From: Hyaloperonospora brassicae
Taxonomy: Eukaryota; Oomycota; Peronosporomycetes; Peronosporales; Peronosporaceae
NCBI GenBank assembly: GCA_947650285.1
Contig: CANTFL010000014.1
Coordinates: 124,001-188,000, forward strand
Length of the DNA: 64,000 nucleotides
Direction: 5' to 3'
In this document: positions 1 through 10,454 of the stretch, piece by piece
Numbering within the stretch: position 1 is the stretch's first letter
Layout: the number at the start of each line of letters is the position of its first letter
The notes under the pieces: generated by a model
Told to the model about the DNA's origin: nothing
Databases searched by the model: none
The model's input: the letters and a program-made list of their open reading frames with translations, nothing else
Translations under genes and position numbers: made by a program

Positions 1-689
1 TGTAGGATACACACTACCTCTTTTTTGTATAGGATTGCACAAAAATATTTGTGGGACGACTATTACCAAAAATGTTTAAACGCCTTTTTTGATCCTCGTA
101 GTGCCTCATTATTGTAAATTTAATTCCTGTGTAAGGCTTGTTCCGTTTAAACTATGTCCGTTTGCAAAAGCAATTTACAATCACATACAAGCTAGCCGAG
201 CGCCAATATTTCAGTAAAACTATCAGAGGTTAAAATTAATTTTTCGTAGCCTTCGAAAAAAACCTCGAATATTTTGCGAGTCACTAATGGGATACGCTGT
301 CGTCAAAGACATATGTGTATATATTCATTAATAACTTTAATGTGTATTGTAACAGATAATCACTGCGTCAATGGATGAATTGAAAGCGATTCAACCATCT
401 ACTTTGGTAGTAAACAGCGAATACGCTCAAGCTAAGCTTTGTATACTGGAGGGTGACCTTTTTAATTTGCAAATGAGTACTTCATGTCCTCCGTTATAAA
501 GGAGAACGTTTCATGCACCGATGATTGCACGTCGGATGATGATCATTACAACATGTGTAGTACAAACCCGAGATTATATTTTATTTTAAGTGATATTAGA
601 ACGTGTTTTCAGCTGTTTGGGGCTGACTTGTGTCACACAACAGATAGTAGAGATCTTATAAAGGTAGCAATGTAGAGTATAATTATAGA
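1..689. other. AT-rich intergenic DNA, no gene recognised
   Basis: No open frame here resembles a known family. The longest is a 63-codon plus-strand frame (484-675) with no recognisable motif. Confidence 0.5.
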
Positions 690-935
690 AAATAGGTACT
701 TTTAGCCTAAAGTGTCCTTATTAAATATTTAACAAAATAAATTTTAGTTCCCACTTTGATATATTGGCGACAAGAGCCTTGTCAGGCGTCTCAGGTTTTG
801 TAAAAAATGTTAAGCCATTTCAAATGCGAATACTTTTTTTATTATCGAGCACTTTATGCTCATGATTCGAGGATCCCTGGTTATTAAAATAGGATTAAAG
901 CTTTGAGCTTTTCGACGCATAAAGTCGTTTTCTTT
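690..935 (+). repeat. Decayed copy of the mini-hairpin LTR-like repeat
   Basis: The stretch around 735-800 (an A/T-rich run, then 'agttcccactttgat', then a gcct..aggc hairpin) matches 58145-58200 in order and content. Downstream, small inverted repeats survive near 847-861 (gagca/tgctc) and 897-911 (aaagct/agcttt), mirroring the hairpin series at 58245-58455. I read it as an old, partly eroded copy of the same retroelement end. No coding sequence is associated. Confidence 0.45.
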
Positions 936-2700
936 ATTGCACTAACTTGCTAGTCCAGCATAATTCATTATCTTAGCTTAAGCGAAATAGTAGATCCTCT
1001 ACATACAACATCGTCGTACCTTGCTGACTGTATAGCAGTAGTTGCACTGCAATCGTCATAAAAATGATCAATCTTACTTGACGTTTCACAATTTAAGTAA
1101 ACTAGCATGTACGTCACTTTAATTCGCAGGTAGGTTATTGCGGCAATCGACACGATCATAGTGTGTCGTAGATAGATAAAGAATTTGTCTTTAGTAATGA
1201 GAATGGAGTACACTGTACTAGTCACAGCTCAAAACATAGGAGAAAATTAACCCTTACGTGGTTGCTTAACCTTGGTAAACAATCTCAGATGTCGCCGCGA
1301 ATAATGTAATCCGATTAAAAACTTAACTGATGATGTCTTTAACCTTCAATACTCGATCAAAATATTATTCGATGACTAGTACGATGGACTCTTGTCATTG
1401 ACTGTAATCTAGGTTTTCATTCAGCGTTCTTACTCTGCGTATCCACCTCCCAGATATAGAAATGGGCAAGAAATACACAGCAACTACTCGCGTACACAAG
1501 TAAAACCACCAGAATATTATCTCTCTAGTTGAAATGGCCTTGAGTGCTCTAGAGTTGTGCATCTTTCAGCTCGCGTGGATGTCGAAACTTCGCACTGATA
1601 CCTTCATCAGAGATTTTTATGATCTCATTATAGTCAACAGCAAGAATGATATCGCTCTTGCGATATTTTTCTACACCAATGATCTTTTTTAGATTAGTTA
1701 GCTTTTTAACGAGGTCTACGCTAATATTTTTTATAAAAAGCATTTTGCTTTCCATATTATTTCGCACATATCAAGATATCCCACTTAAATTATTAAGGTA
1801 TGATACATCATAAACCTTAACGTACAGGAATGTTTGCAATGTAGAACTATGCACAAATTTACGATTTGTACTTTAACGAATAACATATAATCGCGGTAAC
1901 TCGTCCGAAAAATGCCTCTGTTTTTACATGTTTGTTCCTTTTCAACAAAATGCATATGAAAAATTGCTGATATCCTGATCATCTAATGCACCTTGAATAT
2001 ACCTTATTGGAAGCTTTTTCAGTCTGTGTTGTCCGTCTTTTTATCCAGTAACTGGCAGCCGAGATTTAGCACCTTAAAACCCATCATTTTTGAAGGGTTT
2101 TGCACCAACGCTGATTGCGGAGCCTAAAGGCTACCAATTGTCACGCTTGACAGTTATAATACAGCTTATAAAAGGTCAATAAGCTCTATCTAAGATCTTA
2201 AAGCCAAAACGTCCTTGTTTAATAGTAATAGACGCCTAAACGAGACGCTTCTTTAGGCCAATTACACCCGAGTTTGCCTTTATAAGTTTAGCTTCCTTTG
2301 TAATTAAAATTGAATTGCATGTACCGTTCTAAACAGTAAACATCATTGCCTACTTGTTAGTAGTGCTGTCATTGTCAAAGAGTAGCATCAAATCAAATCG
2401 TCAATTGAAGCATTTCGAAGACCGTGAACGCACTGGTATAATGAGTAAGTTTCTTCAGTCCGCTGGTGCATACATGAGGTGTGTCGTAAAAAAGTTAATC
2501 TGGTGACGCTAACATTTGCGTGATTTTTGAATTCAATAATAAGTATGGAAGCGCGGTCGCGACACCATAGCCCGCTCTTCGGACCTCCTCTATGTTAGAT
2601 CCAAAATTACTGGTAATACAGGCAAAGAAAGGATTGGTTCGTATCCAGTTCATAAGAAATAAATTCTCTGCCCTATCGTAAGCGATACACACTGCGCTCT
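936..2700. other. Intergenic DNA, nothing recognised
   Basis: Mostly AT-rich. Short open frames on the minus strand (968-1225, 1549-1767, 1785-1982, 2495-2707) have no motif or repeat that I recognise. Confidence 0.5.
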
Positions 2701-2814
2701 CTGGCACATGTTACGGGAGTATCGGACTCTCCGCTGTGCGCCAGCGCAATGACAACATGGCCCCAACCAACGCTATCGAACCCCTGATGACGGAGGCGAA
2801 CAAGCGCGCACGAA

Positions 2815-2972
2815 TTGATTCCATCGTTCGTTTTTTCGACAAGTCGACACTGCTCTACCCCCCCAACGGACGAAGAAATTCATCTTGATGAGAAATTCTT
2901 TTACATGACACGAGCGTCCCAGCCGATTTACCTATCTACGAACAAGCCGGCGCCACTCAGGTATGTACGCTG

Positions 2973-3016
<44 letters not shown>

Positions 3017-3410
3017 TATTTTCGATTTGCATTGCTAATACGAGACGCCTCGTGCGTAATGTTTTTTAGACTATGTAAAAGCCAGAAAATTATCGGTAAG
3101 GCGGTGTTTTTAGCAGTAGTAGCCAGGCCGAGAAAGGACGGTGTCAGTGGTACTTGGTTTTATGGAATTATAAGCATCTGGCCTTTCGTGGAACGGACGG
3201 TCGCTTAGCGGACCAGCAATAATCGCCTAGATGTAACTGTTGAGCTCAATCCAGTAATTGCCGTGACGGGGGAGGCGTACGTCAACGTGTTGCTGGACAA
3301 TGTCATCCCTGCGATCACCGCAAGTATCTGCGTTGCAGCCAACAAGGAGCTATTTACTTACAATCGAACAACGCGCGACCTCACGCCAAGAAAGATGACC
3401 CTCTCGTGAG
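2815..3410 (+). pseudogene. Tc1/mariner-type DDE transposase remnant
   Basis: The translation contains IHLDEKFFYMTR, the block around the first catalytic Asp of mariner-type transposases. After an interrupting TA microsatellite it resumes in another frame with GKAVFLAVVARPRKD and IWPFVERTVA, then VIAVTGEAYVNVLLDNVIPAI, the usual order in oomycete copies of this family. The part carrying the second and third catalytic acidic residues is not visible, and stops and frame changes are present. It is a dead central fragment of a cut-and-paste transposase with no detectable terminal repeats. The family assignment is by motif. Confidence 0.65.
2977..3020. repeat. (TA)n microsatellite inside the mariner remnant
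   Basis: Roughly 40 bp of alternating T and A with single interruptions. It sits between two transposase segments that are adjacent in intact relatives, so it expanded or inserted after the gene died. Confidence 0.85.
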
Positions 3411-3433
3411 TTAAACTGGCCGCCAGTTGCGCC

Positions 3434-3709
3434 TTGACCTACGCATATTGTTCCTGGCTCCTAATAATCCAGACTAGAACTGATAAATTCAAGCTATTTT
3501 CGTTAGCGAAAGTGATGTGCCCCGTGTCAAAGATGATGGACTTTGCAGCCAGCCCACAATTCATCAAGCGCTCATTGGATCCTAATACCACCTTTACTCC
3601 GACCCTGTCGAAGTTCTCATTGAATGAGATCAACGTATACTGCTACAGCGCTTATTGCGTGGCATTTTTCGATGAGTCCAGAGAAGCAAATCTCGGCGAC
3701 TGCAGAATT
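3434..3709 (+). pseudogene. Elicitin-like gene fragment, cut by an LTR retrotransposon
   Basis: The frame reads MCPVSKMMDFAASPQFIK, then VYCYSAYCVAFFDE and ANLGDCRI. The cysteines are spaced C-x4-C-x14-C, the conserved core of elicitins, secreted sterol-binding proteins found in oomycetes. The gene is closely related to the minus-strand copy at 59253-59722 but has lost the second cysteine (R in its place), has no recognisable signal peptide, and stops at the LTR boundary at 3710. The 3' part encoding the Ser-rich tail and hydrophobic C-terminus is missing. The LTR appears to have inserted just after the codons for D-C-R-I. It is a disrupted gene. Confidence 0.7.
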
Positions 3710-4168
3710 TGTAAAATGGTGATCTAGTTATATAAAAATTGATACGAATGTATCAATTTATCAATATTAGCTTTCTAGATAATGTTTAACCAACAGTATT
3801 CGAGAAGAGGTAGTATTGGCTGAAAACGATCCCTCGGGTACAAATTCTTGTATGATCCACTCGATGGTTGATGTACACAGTACATTAATCAGATTAACCA
3901 CTAATCGCTACTGAACGCGCGCAATGGGTGGTGAGCACGAAATCAACATAGGAGATTGTAGTGTAACAGATCAAGACAAAAATGGTTAAATAAGGAGCCT
4001 TAACTCTTTTATATACAGTTCTAGTTTTTCCTTTAACAGAGCTTTCGAGTTATGTTTACTTCCTCGCGCTTCCTCACGCCACATGGAAGTGACTTCGGGA
4101 GTACGAACCCTTGCGTTCCATTAACACAAGGTCTTACCAGTCATCTGGTAAGACCGTGCTCGGTTACA
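3710..4168 (+). repeat. 5' LTR of gypsy element 1
   Basis: Begins TGTAAAATGG (a decayed form of TGTAACGGGGTGAG seen in sister LTRs) and ends CGGTTACA, about 459 bp. Matches the LTRs at 9986-10443 and 17754-18209 (inverted), 40339-40801 and 62277-62748. The first 140-170 bp differ from the arm-2 LTR; the rest is nearly identical. It contains an 11-bp perfect hairpin at 4130-4155 and a stem at 3866-3890. Confidence 0.85.
3866..3890 (+). other. Conserved LTR hairpin
   Basis: An 11-bp stem (3866-3876 with 3880-3890, including two G-T pairs) with a 3-nt loop. The same structure occurs at 62433-62457 (fully Watson-Crick), 31688-31710 and 40495-40517. The loop-closing pair is C-G here and in the solo LTR but G-C in both LTRs of element 3, a compensatory change. 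Confidence 0.7.
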
Positions 4169-4170
4169 CC

Positions 4171-4188
4171 TGGTAGCACTTCGTAGTC
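4171..4188 (+). other. tRNA primer-binding site of gypsy element 1
   Basis: TGGTAGCACTTCGTAGTC starts two bases after the LTR end. The leading TGG would pair with a tRNA 3' CCA end. Element 3 has TGGCAGCACTTCG at the same place and element 2 carries the element-1 form. The tRNA identity was not determined. Confidence 0.6.
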
Positions 4189-4432
4189 CGTCCAACGACC
4201 ACGACCACCACATTTGACATAACATGTTGTATGAAGAATAAAGCTTTTTCGTTACTCGTGAAGTCTTTAAGCATTTGAGTGAAATAAATGAAGTGCGGTA
4301 GAACGTTTGAGTTCTACCGTAGGTGAAAACGTCATTAGCGCCATGTTGGAGTCTCTTGACAGAGACCAGCAACATACCGCTATCGGCGGGTTCATTCAAA
4401 ATTAACTTGTCGACAATATAGAGAATGTAGCC

Positions 4433-5295
4433 TTGCTTCACCTGCAAGGCTCTCAACAGGCCGAGAAGTTGACGGATCTAGGTACTAAACAAATGGATAT
4501 GTTGAGACAGCAGCAATACGAATCTGCTGCGACCGAGACGACACACACGTGTCGTCCCGAAATCTTGAAGGTTGATATCTCCAAGCACAGTAGAGTCGAG
4601 GAAGACTCCCTGTTGGTATGATTTCTCTATCAAGACATAGCCATAAAGGCACGTCCCATCGACGATGAGCAAATGAAATTCACATTTGCTCAAACTCACT
4701 TGGCAGGACGTACTAGACTTGGGTATTAGGGCTGGAGATGAGCGACCCATATGCTTTTAAGTGGCTGGAAGCCTTCAAGACCCGGCTCAAACAAACCTTT
4801 GATCCGCCGCGGGCTGAATCCAGGGATCGATCAGAGCTCCTGAAGCTCAAGCAGGGTAAGCGTGATGTGCACGCTTACGCTCAGCATATACGACTCCTCG
4901 CGAGTATCATAACTGCTAACACAGTACATGAAAGCACGCTATTTACTGTGTTCATGCAAGGGCTAGCAGAAGGCCCCGTCAGGAACCACCTGTTACGATT
5001 AGAGCTGGATACGCTTGAACAAGCAATCGCAGCTGCGAAACAGGAAGACTCTAGCATGAGACAGGCGCATGCTTTATCGAGCTCTTATCGTTCACCGAGA
5101 CGACAAGATGCTAAAGGTCCAGAACCAATGGACCTCTATCATGTTGAAAGCGAGAGGCCTCTCTCTTCAAACAACAAGCGATTGCAGATATGCAATCGCT
5201 GTCAGAAGTAAGGGCATTACCCTTATAAGTGTAGTGCCCCGCGCCCAGTACCAAGCAGCACTGAGCGAAATGATTGACCATTCGCCAAGAAGGGC
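4433..5295 (+). pseudogene. gag of gypsy element 1
   Basis: The retrotransposon Gag capsid region reads across two frames, with an early block (RPEILKVDISKHSRVEEDSLLV) and a main frame from 4738 (FKTRLKQTF, LLKLKQGKRDVHAYAQHIRLL, FMQGLAEGPVRNHL). It ends in a C-x2-C-x4-H-x4-C zinc knuckle (CNRCQK, stop, GHYPYKC). TGA at 4619-4621 and TAA at 5209-5211 interrupt it, the second falling inside the knuckle. Both stops occur in the other two copies. The region is dense in perfect hairpins, for example at 4537-4556, 4666-4692, 4856-4878, 5177-5200 and 5314-5335. Confidence 0.8.
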
Positions 5296-5380
5296 AATGG
5301 GCGTAGGTCCAACGCTGTTGCGAAACCGCAACAGCAAAGCGCCTTACTGATCTAGCAAACCTATAAAATTTGCAAATCTC

Positions 5381-5737
5381 TTGAAGAAAAGTGCTCCAAA
5401 TACGCAATCATTGTGTGTCTCTTCACCTGGTGATGAGATGTCACTCATCACCTTGAAGTTTCAAGTGACAAACGATTTGTCACTTCGTGCTCTAGTCGAC
5501 TGCGGGGCGTCGAACAAGTTTTTTCACCGCCAGTCATTAGAGCGTAGTAGGCTCAAGTTCGATGAGCGAGACATTCCCCTAACGAGAATGAAGGTACGCC
5601 TTGTCACATGCGCATCAGTAACCGTTGGGAAACTTGTAGTAAGAATCCACTGCACGTTAGAGGGCGAACAGTACGATGATGACTTTATCGTACTGGTACT
5701 GGATGACAAATTTGATGTCATCCTGAGGTTACATTAA
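5381..5737 (+). pseudogene. Aspartic protease domain of gypsy element 1
   Basis: A 118-codon frame with LRALVDCGASNKFFHRQ, where the D-C-G-A-S motif is the catalytic Asp of Ty3/gypsy proteases, followed by the beta-rich remainder and FDVILRLH at the flap end. A stop follows directly where intact pol would continue. The frame is unbroken and nearly identical in all three copies. Three strong inverted repeats lie in or beside it (5463-5485, 5701-5723, 5800-5825). Confidence 0.75.
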
Positions 5738-6184
5738 ATCAGAAGTTTACGAGCCAAGCGTGAGCTGGCAGCATCGATCCGTGAAGTTGCCTTCGGCTTG
5801 TTCATCAGATGGCCATCTGATGAACGTCATGGAGCGTCGACAAGCGTGTAGATGTACTGCGAGTGAGTGCGATAGCCTTACTTGCGGTACGGTCGTTATC
5901 ACAACTGTACAAGACCTCAGTGTTGATGATTACTACACTGTGGAGCAAGCTCCCGGAGGCTGTGCAGATGTACAGGCAGCGCCGAAGATCCACCACTCGA
6001 ATAATTGGAGTGGTTCGGGACATGTATGAATGAATAGCGGGTAACGTACTAGGAGAACAAACCGGTCGTCCAGAAACGGCAACACGGTTATCCTGGGTCA
6101 AATGGAGAGTCGACCGTAGAGGATCGGTGTCTTACTGCGGTTGCACAGCCACAGTAAGAAGAAGTCGATGTAATAAGTCCTTGC

Positions 6185-8108
6185 GTGCTTGAGGAAGGAA
6201 TTACTCAAGATTTACTTGCTGAGAGATTAGGCTCGCAGCAACCTGAGCGGACAAGCCCTCAGCAGCATGTGGAAATATGTTCCCAGGAAGAAACCGAGAC
6301 GTTGAAAGTCTTGGTCAATGAAGGATCAAGCGTTGGCGCTTATTCGATTGATCTGATAGTGCCTCCAAAGTTAACTTTGGAGACAATTCAATTGCCAACG
6401 CTAGAACCGAAATGGTTCTTGCGTGGTTTGCGTAGTGGCAAAGTCAAGCAGATCTGTATACTCGTCACAGAGGATGAGTATTTGGCCAATATTCGGTCGT
6501 CAACAGTATTTACTGAGAGCGAACGGGTTCTCAGCAGCTCATCGATGGGCGAAAGTCTCGTCGATGAGAAGACTTGGAATGAACGATACACGTCTCAATC
6601 CTGGAGGTCGCTCCAGTCAAATCCTTTGTATAAATATTTGATCGAATTCAAGGATTTATTCCCTGAATCAGTACCATGGAATTTGCCTAAGGATAAATGC
6701 ACCCGACATGAGATCGAGCTCAAATTATGCTCGAAGTACTGTGTAATGAAGAAGTGGCCACTATCTCGCCAAAAAGTACTAGCGATCGAGAAGTTCTTTG
6801 CCAATCGATTTGCAGCGGGCCATGTGAGGTAATCAACTTCCTCTCACAGCTCTCCGACCTTCTGTGTGCGAAAGGCTACAGAAGAATGGCGGATAGTGCA
6901 TGCATTTAACAAGTTGAATGCGGCAACGGTACCGTCTCAGACAACGGTACCGAGGAATGACGAAATCATAAATGCTATGTCGAAGTGTACCATCTTCTCG
7001 TAGATAGATCTGATGGATGGCTTCTATCAGATCCTCATGCGTAAACGGTACATCCTGTACACAGCAGTTAGCACCCCCAGCGATATGCTGTGGGAGTGGC
7101 TGGTGATACCACAGGGACTGAGTAACACCCCTTCAACGTTCAACAGATGTGTCACAAATCTGTTGAGACCGGTGCGAGATTTCGCACCGAGTTGCTTTGA
7201 CGATGTGTTCGTCTATAGACGGGCTGTGGACGGAAAGACGGGCGTCGAAGTTTACAGAACACACTTTTGTAAGGTCCTTCAACATATGCGCAATCACAAG
7301 TTGTACGCCAACCTAAAGAAGTGTATATTCGCGGCTAGCGAAATACCACTTCGTGGGTTTATCGTGGGTAAACACGGCTTACTCTCTGATCCCGAACTGA
7401 TCAAGGCGATCACCGACTGGCCCGTGCCAATCGATGTCAAGTAACTGAGGAAGTTACTTGGGGCTAGCAGCGTACCTGCAACAGTACTCGCGCAACTACG
7501 CCGAGATGAATGTGCATCTTTCTTTTTCACTCAAGAAAAATATGAAGTGGTCATGGAACGCTGACTATAAGCGTTTCTATGAAGGTATCAAGCGGAGCTT
7601 GATGTAATCGCCCATACTGGCAATTGCAGATCAGGACAGAACATTTCATTTTATTTGTGACGCCAGAAATTACGCAACCGGCTGTGCATTAATGCAATTG
7701 GATATAGATGGCGCAGAGCGCGTCATCTGCGACCCGTAGCGTGATATGCAACCAGCTGAGCGTAATTTCCCAGTGAATGACAAGGAACGCTTTGCCATGA
7801 AACAGGCACTGTCTAAGTTTCGTGTCTATCTATTGGGAGATAGACAGTTCATCTTATATACGGACCATTCGTCACTATGCACGGCCGTAAACAGTCCACA
7901 TCTCTCGCAGAGAATGGCGAGGTGGCTGTCTTTCTTCGCGGAGTACAACTTCTCCGTCGAGTATAAACCAGGGCGACTGAATGTCGTCGCTGATGCGCTT
8001 TCGCGTCGACCCGATTTCGAGCCGGGCGCGCAATTCAACAGTGAGGATGAGCCCACTATTGCGACACTTACAGTTATTGTCCCGTCGTCAACGCTTTTGA
8101 CGACGTAA
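6185..8108 (+). pseudogene. Reverse transcriptase and RNase H of gypsy element 1
   Basis: RT signatures appear in order: KYCVMKKWPLSR, WRIVHAFNKLNAATVP, IDLMDGFYQILM (first catalytic Asp), IPQGLSNTPSTFNR and SCFDDVFVY, where the usual Y of the Y-x-D-D box is Cys but both Asp remain. RNase H follows with FICDARNYATGCALMQLD, ERFAMKQAL and LYTDHSSL (D, E and D present), ending VADALSRRPDF. TAG at 7001-7003 sits just before the IDLMDGF block, with another frame break near 6832 and an element-1-specific TAA at 7442-7444. Dead as written. The stretch at about 6660-6780 differs sharply from element 3. Confidence 0.85.
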
Positions 8109-8118
8109 GGAAGGATTC

Positions 8119-9835
8119 GTGGAAGATAAGAATCTTCTGCTCTTGATGGAGCATCTGGTGAATCCAACTCGTAAATCGTCGAACGATTTATCGGCTTTGT
8201 ACCGTTCTTCATCGAATCGGTACACAACACGCAACGGGTTGCTGTACTATACATCCGTTGCCGGTGACACTCCTCGTGTCGTCGTCCCCACTCGTAACAG
8301 CTTGCGCTTGCACATCATGTATAAGTGTCACGATTTCCCAACATGGGGCGATCGTGGTAGATAAAACACTTACCTTACGGTAAGTCGTGACTTTTACTGC
8401 CCCCGCCAGTATCAGTTTGTGCGCGATTACATTTGTGCTTGCGAGGTTTATCAACGAGTGAAGTCTATTCCTTCATCCCGTGCACCCTCACAGCCTCTAC
8501 CCGTTCCCGCAGAGTGTTGGCAGTCCGTTTCCGTGAACTTCGTCTTCGGTTTCCCCGAAGACGACCACTAGAATAATGGTATTCTTGTGTTCGTTGACCT
8601 GTTCAGCAAGATGGTGCATCTTGCTGCAGTACTCGAGTCGATCACAGCACAGGGCTGTTCTCGACTCCACGGGTTACCCCGTGAATTCGTATCCAACCTC
8701 AAACCACGGTTCACGGCGGAGTTTTGGCAATCCGTGTTCCGATCGCTCGGAACACGTTTGAAAATTTCAACATCTGACCATCCCGAAACTGATGGTCAGA
8801 CAACACGTGCAAACCGTGTCCTTGAAGAGATCCTTCAAGGGCACGTCCGCTCGTTATCTATTTGGAGCGAATTCTTACTGATGGTAGAATTCGCCATCAA
8901 TAATTCGGTGCACGCTTTAACCCACCACACACTGTTCTTCGTAACTGACTTACGCCATTCACGTCTTCCCGCCCTCTTATAGTGTGAATCTTGGATAAGG
9001 AAGGGAGGGACTCGCTCGAGCAAAAACCGTTCTGGCCCTTGCTCACCACGTGTCGACGCTAACGTCGTCACGTATGATGTCGGTGTCGATCAGGTCGACA
9101 TCGAAGAAGAAGATCATCTCAATAATAGAGATGACGCTATTATTGAATCAGATGACGATGCTGGTATTTACAGCATCGCCAACGACTATTCGAGCGAGGA
9201 TCATGACACCCTCGCTGATGAACATACAGAGGAAATGACTCTTTCTGCAGTTCGCACAAATCAAACTGAATAAAACAATGTCTCGTCAGCAGAAGAATTT
9301 CTACTGGCTCGAGAAGCAGTGGTCCGTTTCGTGCAGGACTCCATCGCTCACACTGTGGACAGGCAGAAACGGAACGCTCACAAGAATTGAAGAGCAAATA
9401 TTCGCTCATTTATTGAAAGCGATTTAGCCCCTAACCTCTGAGGTAAATCTACCTCGACACGTCGTGATCAACGTGGGCAGCTGTAATATAATGCCCAAGT
9501 TCATAGGCCCCTTTCGTGGGCTGCGCCGACATGGCAACACATACACGATTGAGATGCCGCGTATAATGCGTACGCATCCTACATTTTATGTGGAGCGTCT
9601 CCGCCCGTACTGTCAGTAATAGCCTTCTTCCGACGATGAAGATAGCCCCCACGTTCAAGAATCTCTGCCATATTTTTGCGCTCCCACTCCAGGCGATCAG
9701 TCTGGTTGCGTAGTGAAGAGACTTCTCCGCTCAACTGAGAGATCTTTTTACGAGCTGTCGCCAGCTCTTCAACAAGGGAATGGACATCCCGCTCGACCTG
9801 AAGCCGTTCGAAGGTGTAATTAGCACGATATTTCG
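8119..9835 (+). pseudogene. Integrase and C-terminal tail of gypsy element 1
   Basis: The integrase core reads NNGILVFVDLFSKMVHL (first Asp), then EFVSNLKPRFTAEFW, where the second catalytic Asp is replaced by Asn, and DGQTTRANRVLEE (Glu). After that come SVHALTHHT, an acidic linker, and the conserved tail MRTHPTFYVERLRPY near 9566-9610. TAG at 8569-8571 precedes the core. The same substitution and stop occur in elements 2 and 3, so they predate amplification. The frame continues as a variable linker to about 9835, antisense to the bZIP-like ORF. Confidence 0.8.
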
Positions 9836-9947
9836 CACGGTCAGACTTACTATTCTTGCGGTGCTTCCGCACAGGATCTGTCAGATCATAGCGTCTGCCC
9901 CTCTTGTGCTCCAAATCCTCGAGCAATCGCTGAATTGCGCGATCCAT
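9579..9947 (-). CDS. Antisense bZIP-like ORF in gypsy element 1
   Basis: A 122-codon frame opposite the 3' part of pol, starting at the ATG at 9947 conserved in all three copies (the frame stays open upstream to 10001). Residues 27-41 are a basic region rich in R/K and ending AKYR. Residues 58-97 form a zipper with L58, A65, L72, L79, L86 and M93 in the d positions and L62, I69, V76 and T83 in the a positions. The C-terminus GGDAPHKM lies antisense to the conserved pol tail. The arrangement recalls oomycete bZIP factors. Whether it is expressed is unknown; it could be an antisense shadow of pol, but the overlapped sense segment is its least conserved linker. Confidence 0.45.
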   Translation of the reverse strand: MDRAIQRLLEDLEHKRGRRYDLTDPVRKHRKNSKSDRAKYRANYTFERLQVERDVHSLVEELATARKKISQLSGEVSSLRNQTDRLEWERKNMAEILERGGYLHRRKKAITDSTGGDAPHKM

Positions 9948-9949
9948 CT

Positions 9950-9985
9950 GTGATATACCGACAGCCTTAACAATCGGGAGCTGGT
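9950..9985. other. Junction between gypsy elements 1 and 2
   Basis: 36 bp matching neither the inverted arm nor the LTR. It marks the breakpoint where element 1 is lost and the 3' LTR of element 2 begins. Confidence 0.6.
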
Positions 9986-10443
9986 TATAACGGGCACGCA
10001 TTTATTAGGTGCCTGGTAAGTCCTTGTGTCAACCGAACACAAGGCTACGTACTCACGACGTCACGTACTTGTGGCATGAGGAAGCGCGAGGAAGTAAACA
10101 TAACTCGAAAGTTCTGTTTAAGGAAAAACTAGAACTGTATATAAAAGAGTTAAGGCTCCTTATTTAACCATTTTTGTCTTGATCTATTACACTACAATCT
10201 CCTATGTTGATTTCGTGCTCACCACCCATTGCGCGCGTTCAGTAGCGATTAGTGGTTAATCTGATTAATGTACTGTGTACATCAACCATCGAGTGGAGCA
10301 CACAAGAATTTGTACCCGAGGGATCGTTTTCAGCCAATACTACCTCTTCTCGAATACTGTTGGTTAAACATTATCTAGAAAGCTAATATTGAGAAATTGA
10401 TTCATTCGTATTGATTTTAATGTATCAGGCTCACCCTATTACA
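9986..10443 (-). repeat. 3' LTR of gypsy element 2
   Basis: In minus-strand sense it begins TGTAATAGGGTGAGCC at 10443 and ends CCCGTTATA at 9986, about 458 bp. It aligns throughout with the other LTRs but is more diverged in the final 130 bp (towards 9986), where the strong hairpin seen at 4130-4155 in element 1 is degraded. Confidence 0.8.
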
Positions 10444-10454
10444 TCACCCCTTCT
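10444..10454 (-). other. Polypurine tract of gypsy element 2
   Basis: On the minus strand AGAAGGGGTGA abuts the LTR start. This is the expected plus-strand priming site and confirms that 9986-10443 is the 3' LTR. Confidence 0.65.

Larger units (their letters stand above)
3710..9949 (+). mobile_element. Ty3/gypsy (chromovirus-type) element 1, lacking its 3' end
   Basis: Order on the plus strand: 5' LTR, tRNA primer site, gag, protease, reverse transcriptase, RNase H, integrase. The sequence leaves homology at 9949, where copies 2 and 3 go on to a chromodomain. A 36-bp junction then leads into the LTR of element 2, so no chromodomain, antisense module or 3' LTR of this copy remains. All genes carry stops. 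The internal region is almost identical to element 2. The element landed in an elicitin-like gene. Confidence 0.85.

Noticed and set aside
5805..6101. 98-codon minus-strand ORF conserved in all three gypsy copies
   Set aside because: It lies opposite the pol linker, has no domain, and its conservation follows from the copies being nearly identical in DNA.
7826..8254. 142-codon minus-strand ORF (and mirror at 13665-14093)
   Set aside because: Antisense to RNase H, whose motifs are clear on the other strand; no protein-like pattern of its own.
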